DNA of 64,000 bases from Pseudomonadota bacterium (GTDB lineage Bacteria; Pseudomonadota; Gammaproteobacteria; Steroidobacterales; Steroidobacteraceae). The DNA is taken from the NCBI GenBank assembly GCA_016713725.1, contig JADJOO010000020.1, forward strand, positions 32,928 through 96,927. Reading direction: 5' to 3'. Both the position numbers and the translations under genes were made by a program. Under the pieces are notes generated by a model, which searched no databases, was not told the DNA's origin, and saw only the letters and a program-made list of their open reading frames with translations. This document shows, in pieces, positions 58,161 to 64,000 of this stretch (position 1 is the stretch's first letter; every line of letters begins with the position of its first letter).

Positions 58161-59491
58161 TCAGGAGATTGCCAGGCGATCGAGGTGCTGCCACAGCGGG
58201 CCGCGCATGCCGTATTTTCGCAGCACGTCAAATGTCCTTGGGTCGAAGCGTAAACCCAGGCGCGGCACGACCCAGCGCGGTTGTTGCGTGGCGCGCTCCC
58301 GGACTCGTTCGTAGACCGCGTCGCGGAAGCGGCGTCGCTCGAGTTCCGTCCGTGAATCGAGGACTTCGCGGTCTTCCACCCAGACGAGCATGATTGCGGC
58401 GAAGGGATCGAGCCCGGCGACGAAATCGAGCGTGCGCTCGACGTGCTCCAGCGTCTCGCCGGTCGTGCCGAGGATGTATGAGTGGCAGTCCTTCAGACCG
58501 TGCGCCTTCGAGATGCGCGCAAGGCGAGTGATCTTGTCCGTGTGAAAGCCCTTGCGGAGCCGGTCCAGGATGTCGTCACAGCCACTGTCCGACCCGATCT
58601 CCATGCCGACGGCCCCGGCGCGCGCCATGAGTTCCGCCAGCTCGTCGTCGAATGCCACCGGGTTGACGTAGCTCGTCCAGGGCGTGGTATTGCCGCGCGC
58701 CACGAGCTGCCGGCAGACCTCCTTCGCATGTCGAAGCGGCAGGTTGAAGACGCTGTCCACGATGAAGAGGTGCTCGACGCCGGTGCGCGAGCAGAGTTCC
58801 ATGAACTCATCGGCCACTTTTCCCGGATCGCGCAGCCGGCCTCTTGGTCCTTCGATCAGCGGGTAGGTGCAGTAAGTGCAGTGGAGTGGGCAGCCGCGCT
58901 TCGTCTGCAACGACTCGATCCCATACTCTGTGTAGTAGCGCTCGGGCAGGACGCTGCGGTCCGGACGGGCAGGTCGTCCAGTGCGAGAAAGCGGCCGGAG
59001 TGCCCGGCGAATCGGACGATTCCATCGGCGAGGTAATACAGTCCATCGACGCCATCGAGCGCCGGTTCTGGCTTGGCGAGTTCGTCGAGCAGTCGGGGAA
59101 AAGCCAGCTCGCCTTCGCCGGCGATGCCGTAGTCGGCTCCGAGGTCTTCCATCAGTCGCTGCGGCATCACGGAGAAGCCTCCACCGCCGAGCACGATCGG
59201 GGCCGGTGAGTTCGCACGCACGGTCCGGATGATCGCCCGGTACGCATCGAGGTTCGTCGTGATGTTCGTGTAGTCCATGTTCTGCAGGTTGCGCAGCCCG
59301 ATCGCGACGATGTCGGGGTGCGATTCGCGCAGATTGCGCGCGACTGTCTCGATGGGGCCTGGCTCGAAGCAGAGATCCCAGAACAGTTTCTCGTGCGGCG
59401 CGGGTGTGGCGGCCATTACCGACAGGATGCCGAGTGGGATCACGGCGTCGGGCAATTTTTCCTGGTTGGCGGAGATGAAGGCGATTCTCAT
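58161..59491 (-). CDS. Cobalamin-binding radical SAM protein (frameshifted)
   Basis: About 443 residues. The N-terminal part (MRIAFISANQEKLPDAVIPL, ANSPAPIVLGGGGFSVMP) is a B12-binding Rossmann domain. The radical SAM cluster CPLHCTYC (C-x3-C-x2-C; cysteines near 58895, 58883 and 58874) follows after one missing C near 58962. The rest is a TIM barrel with ILGTTGETLEHVERTLDFVA. Such enzymes methylate unactivated carbon or rearrange precursors of lipids and tetrapyrroles. The start overlaps the COG4648 gene stop (ATGA at 59488-59491), so the two are coupled, placing it in the lipid cluster. Confidence 0.85.
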
Positions 59492-60264
59492 CGTGATCGC
59501 CCGTCCGCGGCCTGGCGGTCCCGGCCTGGCATCGAGCCCGGTGGCGAAGCGGCGCCGGCATGGCCGTACATCGCACCGAGGCTCGCCACCCGGCGCGTGA
59601 AGTCGAGCAACCCCCGATACGGTTGGCGCGGAAAGCGGCGCTGACGGTACAGGAACTCGACGACGAACAGCGCTGCGACCAGCAGGTAATTCAGCACGTT
59701 CGCGAACAGGGACCACAGGCTGAGAGGCACGGTCACGACCGGGCGCAGGCCGAAAGTGAGCAGCAGACCGTCAGGTTCCGCGCACAGGGCGAGCACGGTG
59801 TTGATCACCCCCAGCAGTACGAACAGTGCCGTCCAGACGGCTGTCAGCCGACGCGCGTAGCTGAGGACGTTCTCGTCGAGGCTGTCCTCAGGATCGTTCA
59901 GCGCGCGGATGATGCTTTCGATCAGCGGCGTCCGGCCGCGTCGCAACGTGTGTCCAAAGACCCAGGCCATGAATCCGAACATGAGGATGGGCGGCAGGAA
60001 CTGCATGCGCAGTGGAGCCGAGGACCCGGTGATCGCGTACAGGCCTGACAGGCCGGTCGCGAGTGCAACCCACGCCGCGAGGCTTCGCCGTCGAAGTGTC
60101 GGCAACAGGACGAGCATGAGAAGCCAGCCGATGCTGGCGGCGATCAGGCCCGGCCGGCCGCTGAGCGCGGCGAGATGCGCGAGCGGCGGGTAGGAACAAC
60201 CCAGCAGGATCACTGGCCAGGCGGGCGCACGATCGTGACTGGAGTTGACGATGTGGCTTGTCAT
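59488..60264 (-). CDS. COG4648 integral membrane protein (aryl-polyene cluster type)
   Basis: 258 residues with about seven hydrophobic segments; the segments LGCSYPPLAHLAALSGRPGL and LRRGRTPLIESIIRALNDPE are characteristic of COG4648 membrane proteins that accompany aryl-polyene and related type II lipid clusters. The role is unproven; export or assembly is likely. ATG 60264 fits the domain start. Stop and radical SAM start overlap. Confidence 0.78.
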   Translation of the reverse strand: MTSHIVNSSHDRAPAWPVILLGCSYPPLAHLAALSGRPGLIAASIGWLLMLVLLPTLRRRSLAAWVALATGLSGLYAITGSSAPLRMQFLPPILMFGFMAWVFGHTLRRGRTPLIESIIRALNDPEDSLDENVLSYARRLTAVWTALFVLLGVINTVLALCAEPDGLLLTFGLRPVVTVPLSLWSLFANVLNYLLVAALFVVEFLYRQRRFPRQPYRGLLDFTRRVASLGAMYGHAGAASPPGSMPGRDRQAADGRSR

Positions 60265-60286
60265 AGTGGCCGCGTCGCGCACATTA

Positions 60287-60975
60287 TCACGCGCGCTCGC
60301 CAGGACCGCCGCCAGCGACGTTGCGGATCACGGTCCACGCGCAGCGGCGCGGCTGCGGCCACTCGAGCGTTTCGAGCGCTGCGTCCAGCTGCGCGGGCAC
60401 GTCGGCGATGCGTGCCACTGCCAGCCGTAGCTCCGGTCGCGGAGCAAAGACTGTCGCACGCCAGTGCCGATTCGTCGGAACGTCGGCACGACGGCCAAGT
60501 CCGGCGTCAACGAAGCGGCATTGTCGCAGTGCATCCAGGAGCGGCAGCTGCAGCGCCTTGCCGAACGCTTCTTTCAGCGTCCAGAGTTCATAGAACGTCG
60601 AGCAGAGCTCGCGTGGGTCGTCGAGCGAGGCGAGCAGCGCGCATTCTTCCGCGCCGTACGCGATCTGCGCCATGCCAGGAACTCGCGTGGGGCCATCCAC
60701 TCGAGGTCGACGCCCACCGTAACCGCCCGTGGCGCCAACGCCAGGGCGGCGTAGCCACGGCAGTGAGCGAGGCTGCTTCGCTGATCGCTGTTGGCGTTGA
60801 CGGCACCCAGCAGCGCGCGACTCGATGCCCAGTCGCGACGCCGGCGAGCGGTCTGCAGAGCTGTCCACTGCTCGCGGTCGCGTCCCACGAGACGCGCAGG
60901 GTCGAAAAGGTCGGCGCATTCCGGCGGCGCCAGCCAGGTCTCGGGGCCGCATGACGAGGGGTCTGCTGCCATCAT
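60287..60975 (-). CDS. 4'-phosphopantetheinyl transferase superfamily protein (frameshifted)
   Basis: About 230 residues. The first frame includes TVGVDLEWMAPREFLA, with the magnesium-binding acidic motif; after a missing C near 60673 the second frame carries AYGAEECALLASLDD and the second motif FYELWTLKEAFGKAL. This is the Sfp-like layout. It activates ACPs by attaching phosphopantetheine from CoA to a serine. Its place next to an ACP gene suggests that the ACP in this cluster is its client. Confidence 0.8.
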
Positions 60976-61080
60976 CGGCTCCGAGGCCCGAGGGCCGCTT
61001 GCATCGGCCCGCAGTCCGCTTCATCTTGCCGGTTCAGCCGTCGGCGCGCAGCGACGGCGACAGCCAGGTTTTCCAACAGC

Positions 61081-61872
61081 ATGGAAGGACGGCAGACGTA
61101 TTTCTGGCGGATCTTCGCCACCGGTGTGTGCTTCACTCTGTTCGGCTTGGGCGGACTCATTCTAGGCGTGCTCGTGTTTCCGGTAACGCTGCTGCTGCCG
61201 GGTGGCCCGGCAAGCCGTCGTGCACGCATGCGAGGCCTGGTCCAGCGCGCTCTGCGTCTGTTCGTACGCGTCATCAGTGGCGTGCGGGTCATTTCCTACG
61301 AATTTCACGGTAGCGAGCGACTCGGGCGACCTGGGCAACTGATCATCGCCAATCACCCGACGCTGGTGGACGTGGTGTTCATCGTGGCCTTCACACCAGC
61401 GCCCTGCTGCGTGGTCAAGGCTGCCATGTTTCGAAATCCGTTCACGCGTGGGGTCGTGCGGGCGGCGGGCTACATCAGCAACAGCCCCACGGACCAAATG
61501 ATCCACGGCGCAGTCGCCGCCTTGCACTCCGGCGACTCCCTCGTCATGTTCCCGGAGGGCACTCGCACCCGGCCCGGCCAACCACTGCAGTTTGCGCGCG
61601 GGACGGCCAGTATTGCCGTGCATGCTGCAGAGGTTCTCACGCCCGTGTTTGTGCGTTGCGAGCCGCTCCTGCTGCCGAAATTCGTGCCGTGGTACCGGGT
61701 CCCCCCGCGACGGCCGCACTACACTTTCGAGGTGGGGGACGACATCGACCTGGCAGCTTACCGCGGCCTGCCGCCGCCCAAGGCGTCTCGCCTGTTGAAT
61801 GACTGCCTGTTGCGACATTTCGCCGCAAGGCTCGGAGTCGTTGGCGGCTATAATGCAGGCAGCGGGGATTGA
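61081..61872 (+). CDS. PlsC-like lysophospholipid/acyl-ACP acyltransferase
   Basis: 263 residues, membrane-anchored at the N-terminus (FATGVCFTLFGLGGLILGVL). The acyltransferase motifs are NHPTLVD (91-97, HxxxxD) and FPEGTRT (157-163). It likely transfers the cluster's acyl chain to a lipid acceptor. It begins divergent from the phosphopantetheinyl transferase gene; its plus-strand operon continues with ACP, dehydratase, glycosyltransferase and thioesterase. Confidence 0.85.
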   Translation: MEGRQTYFWRIFATGVCFTLFGLGGLILGVLVFPVTLLLPGGPASRRARMRGLVQRALRLFVRVISGVRVISYEFHGSERLGRPGQLIIANHPTLVDVVFIVAFTPAPCCVVKAAMFRNPFTRGVVRAAGYISNSPTDQMIHGAVAALHSGDSLVMFPEGTRTRPGQPLQFARGTASIAVHAAEVLTPVFVRCEPLLLPKFVPWYRVPPRRPHYTFEVGDDIDLAAYRGLPPPKASRLLNDCLLRHFAARLGVVGGYNAGSGD

Positions 61873-61876
61873 GAGA

Positions 61877-62124
61877 ATGCAAACCAGGGACGAAATTCTC
61901 GAGCAGATCAAGGCATCGCTCACGGAGTTGTTCGAGCTCGATCCTGCCCGGATCACGCTTGAGGCCCGTCTGAACGAGGACCTGAAATCGACAGCATCGA
62001 CGCCGTCGACCTGCTGGACGGGCTGCGGCGCCAGACCGGGAGAAAGATCTCGGCGGAGGACTTCCGTTCGGTGCGCACGGTTGGCGATCTCGTGGAAGCA
62101 ATTTACAGACTCGTGCAGGCGTGA
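61877..62124 (+). CDS. Acyl carrier protein (frameshifted)
   Basis: About 82 residues starting MQTRDEILEQIKASLTELFE. One missing G near 61985 leads into IDSIDAVDLLDGLRRQTGR with the phosphopantetheine serine in DSID, and on to DLVEAIYRLVQA. ATG 61877 is used; an in-frame ATG at 61853 lies inside the acyltransferase gene. The stop overlaps the GTG of the dehydratase gene. Confidence 0.82.
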
Positions 62125-62750
62125 GTGCCAGCCTGACGTATCCGACGCCGTTCGAAATCAGGGTCTGTTCGCATGAGTGGGTTGCCGATGCCCGCCTGGT
62201 CGGGCGCTGGATGCTGGTCGTTCCCAGCGCGGCGGGCGTCCAAGTCCTGACTCGCTACGGCAAGAGGCACCTCGTGGCTGCGTGGCAGGATTACGTTGGC
62301 AGCGGACCGCCGGTTGCGCCAGATCTCCTCGAGTGGCGGCTGCTCGACGCGTTGCCGCCGCCGGAGAGCGCCGCCGAATCCCGCTGCAGCGAACCCGTCC
62401 ACAGTCCCATCGTGACGGACCTGCAGCGTCGAGGAGTCTGTGAACTGGGGTGTCGGGTCCGTGTGCCATACGACCTGGCCATCTTTGACGGGCACTTCCC
62501 GTCGCTACCCATCCTGCCGGGCGTGGTGCAGGTCGACTGGGCGGTGCATATCGCGCGCGCGCAATTGCGGGTGGACGGTGAGTTCAAGGGCATCGCGGCA
62601 ACGAAATTCCGCCGCCTGGTGCGTCCCGGCATGGAGCTCGCCCTGACCCTCGAGCATCGGCCGGACTCTGGCGAGCTGCGCTTCGAGTACCTGTTCGGGC
62701 ACGCCCTTGCCTCCGTCGGCCGCGTGTTCTTCCGGGACGCCGATGACTAG
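62121..62750 (+). CDS. Hotdog 3-hydroxyacyl-ACP dehydratase fused to an ANL C-terminal remnant
   Basis: 209 residues from GTG 62121, overlapping the ACP stop. Residues 1 to about 85 resemble the C-terminal subdomain of acyl-ACP/CoA ligases (PTPFEIRVCSHEWVADARLV, VVPSAAGVQVL, WRLLDALPP); the catalytic ligase part is absent. Residues 110-205 are a FabZ-like hotdog dehydratase with GHFPSLPILPG, catalytic H125. In related clusters a full ligase is fused or adjacent to this dehydratase. It removes water during each elongation round of the polyene chain. Confidence 0.78.
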   Translation: MSASLTYPTPFEIRVCSHEWVADARLVGRWMLVVPSAAGVQVLTRYGKRHLVAAWQDYVGSGPPVAPDLLEWRLLDALPPPESAAESRCSEPVHSPIVTDLQRRGVCELGCRVRVPYDLAIFDGHFPSLPILPGVVQVDWAVHIARAQLRVDGEFKGIAATKFRRLVRPGMELALTLEHRPDSGELRFEYLFGHALASVGRVFFRDADD

Positions 62751-63486
62751 CGTCTGCGCCGTCATTCCAGTTTTTGACCACGAGCACGCCGTTGGCAGCA
62801 TGGTCGCGCCGCTGCGCCGGCAGGGCCTGACCGTGTTCCTCGTCGATGACGGATCCGGATCATCCTGCGCTGCGGCGTTGAAGCGGTTGGGGGATGCGGA
62901 TGCCAACGTGCGCTTGCTGCGCCTGCCGCAGAACCAGGGCAAGGGCGCCGCCGTCATGGCCGGGCTGACCGCGGCCGCGGCGGCCGGGTTCTCGCATGCA
63001 TTGCAGATCGATGCGGACGGCCAGCACGACCCGATGGACCTGCCGCGCTTCATCGCCGCAGTTCGCGCCGACCCGCTGTCGCTCGTTTGCGGGCGGCCGG
63101 TGTTCGATGCGTCGATACCGCGCCATCGCTTCTACCTTCGCTATCTCACCCACGCGATGGTCTGGCTGAACACCCTCTCGTTCGACATCCCCGACTCGAT
63201 GTGCGGCCTGCGCGTCTACCCGCTCGCGGTGGTTCTGCCCATACTGACGGTCGAGCCGCCGGGGCGGCGCATGGATTTCGACTCCGAGGTGCTGGTGCGG
63301 CTGCACTGGCGCGGTGTGCGGATGCAATGGGTGCCGACCCGCGTCTGCTATCCGGCCGATGGGGTGTCCCATTTCCGTCTGTTACGCGACAACTGGCTGA
63401 TTACACGGATGCACACGAGGCTGTTCATCGGAATGCTGCGCAGGTCGCCGCGTCTGCTCGCGCGAAAGCTTGGGGTCGCGGCGTGA
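62743..63486 (+). CDS. Family-2 glycosyltransferase
   Basis: 247 residues with a clear GT2 core: VFLVDDGSGS (D35, D36), NQGKGAAVMAG, and the DxD site DADGQHDP (D90, D92). No transmembrane segment dominates, so it is probably membrane-associated and cytoplasmic. ATG 62743 overlaps the dehydratase end by 8 bases. It may glycosylate the finished lipid or join an acceptor. Confidence 0.88.
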   Translation: MTSVCAVIPVFDHEHAVGSMVAPLRRQGLTVFLVDDGSGSSCAAALKRLGDADANVRLLRLPQNQGKGAAVMAGLTAAAAAGFSHALQIDADGQHDPMDLPRFIAAVRADPLSLVCGRPVFDASIPRHRFYLRYLTHAMVWLNTLSFDIPDSMCGLRVYPLAVVLPILTVEPPGRRMDFDSEVLVRLHWRGVRMQWVPTRVCYPADGVSHFRLLRDNWLITRMHTRLFIGMLRRSPRLLARKLGVAA

Positions 63487-63920
63487 GAGCGCAGGGCATC
63501 CTTGCCGCCGAGATCGAGTTCGACGTCGCGTTCAACGACGTCGACATGGTCGGCGTAGTCTGGCACGGGCACTACCTGCGATACCTGGAGAATGCCAGGT
63601 GGGCGTTGATGAACCGACTCGACTACGGCCTCGACCGGATGCTCGCTTCGGGCCATGCGTGGCCCATCGTGGACCTGCAGGCGAAGTACCTGAAGCCGGC
63701 GCGCTTCGGCGAGCGCCTGCGGGCGCGCGCGTCCCTCATTGAATGGGAGCACAGGCTCGCGCTGAATTACCTCATCACCGACGTTGCGAATGGCATGCGC
63801 ATCCTGCGTGCCCGGACGGTGCAGGTGGCGGTCGATGGCCGCACAGGGGAACTGCAGTTCGACTGCCCGGCGGACTTCGTCGACTGCGTCAAGTCTGCGT
63901 TGGTAAAGGCTCGAACGTGA
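63483..63920 (+). CDS. Hotdog acyl-CoA/ACP thioesterase (YbgC/FadM-like)
   Basis: 145 residues with a single hotdog domain. The active-site segment FNDVDMVGVVWHGHYLRYLE matches the YbgC/4-hydroxybenzoyl-CoA thioesterase group, with the catalytic Asp in DVDMVG. It likely releases the acyl chain or proofreads. GTG 63483 overlaps the glycosyltransferase stop, and its own stop overlaps the next start (GTGA at 63917-63920). Confidence 0.88.
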   Translation: MRAQGILAAEIEFDVAFNDVDMVGVVWHGHYLRYLENARWALMNRLDYGLDRMLASGHAWPIVDLQAKYLKPARFGERLRARASLIEWEHRLALNYLITDVANGMRILRARTVQVAVDGRTGELQFDCPADFVDCVKSALVKART

Positions 63921-64000
63921 ACATCGAACCGATTCCGTCAATCGTCGCGGCGATCCCGCACAAGCACGATGCCGTTCTGCTCACCGAGATCCTGGATGCG
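63917..64000 (+). CDS. Putative second hotdog dehydratase (ApeP-like), 3' end outside window
   Basis: The first 28 residues only: MNIEPIPSIVAAIPHKHDAV then LLTEILDA. An N-terminal IPHxxxxxLLxxIL segment is found in FabZ/ApeP-type hotdog proteins, and the overlap with the thioesterase gene places it in the same operon. The identity is tentative because most of the gene is beyond the edge. Confidence 0.45.
   Translation, partial: MNIEPIPSIVAAIPHKHDAVLLTEILDA

Overview
The window is a GC-rich chromosomal segment of a gammaproteobacterium. Two conserved blocks support this. One is bamD - rluD - pgeF - (ZIP transporter) - clpB at 15.4-21.6 kb. The other is pncC - thpR - recA - recX - alaS - csrA - tRNA-Ser(GCU) - tRNA-Arg(ACG) at 37.2-43.3 kb. 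Both have the gene order known from E. coli and relatives. Base composition, the MipA/DUF4136/DUF6090-type genes and an aryl-polyene-like cluster at the right end fit the Xanthomonadales/Nevskiales/Steroidobacterales area, but no marker here fixes the genus.

Layout. 0-7 kb: an ATP-grasp ligase cut by the left edge, a DksA/TraR-like zinc-finger protein, peptide deformylase, a cysteine-rich small protein, an M49-like metallopeptidase, a pirin and several envelope or unknown proteins. 7-15 kb: a frameshifted outer-membrane barrel, then a translationally coupled minus-strand pair, a GH17-GT2 glucan synthase-like protein and a giant FAD/Fe-S oxidoreductase, and a barrel remnant. 15-25 kb: outer-membrane assembly, rRNA pseudouridylation, the ClpB chaperone, FmdB/DUF502 and aspS, ended by a perfect 28-bp inverted repeat. 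25-30 kb: a lipase-like hydrolase, an NTF2-like protein, a Phd/RelE-type toxin-antitoxin pair, a TPR signalling-like protein and a DUF6090 protein. 30-43 kb: mutS, an acyl-CoA dehydrogenase, periplasmic stress-like proteins and the recA-csrA block. 43-54 kb: accessory region after the tRNAs (ribbon-helix-helix pair, MFS transporter, DUF6090 paralogue, subtilase, lipase). 53.8-56.5 kb: a stress-like group (collagen-like lipoprotein, CBS, EF-hand, two CsbD, VIT1/CCC1-like). 56.3-64 kb: the left part of an aryl-polyene-like lipid cluster (methyltransferase, B12 radical SAM, COG4648 membrane protein, phosphopantetheinyl transferase, acyltransferase, ACP, dehydratase, glycosyltransferase, thioesterase and the start of another gene).

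A dominant technical feature is about twenty single-base frameshifts, spread over housekeeping genes that cannot plausibly all be dead (aspS, alaS, mutS, clpB) as well as accessory ones. In addition, a 320-base tract at 48541-48859 consists almost only of G, C and T homopolymers. These look like sequencing or assembly errors. The frameshifted genes are therefore annotated here as whole genes with the shift position noted.

The most interesting biology is the right-end cluster. It pairs a cobalamin-dependent radical SAM enzyme with aryl-polyene-type genes. Its dehydratase carries what looks like the detached C-terminal subdomain of an acyl-ligase. The 28-bp inverted repeat, which supplies the stop codon of aspS and the start codon of the next gene, is a second clear signal.
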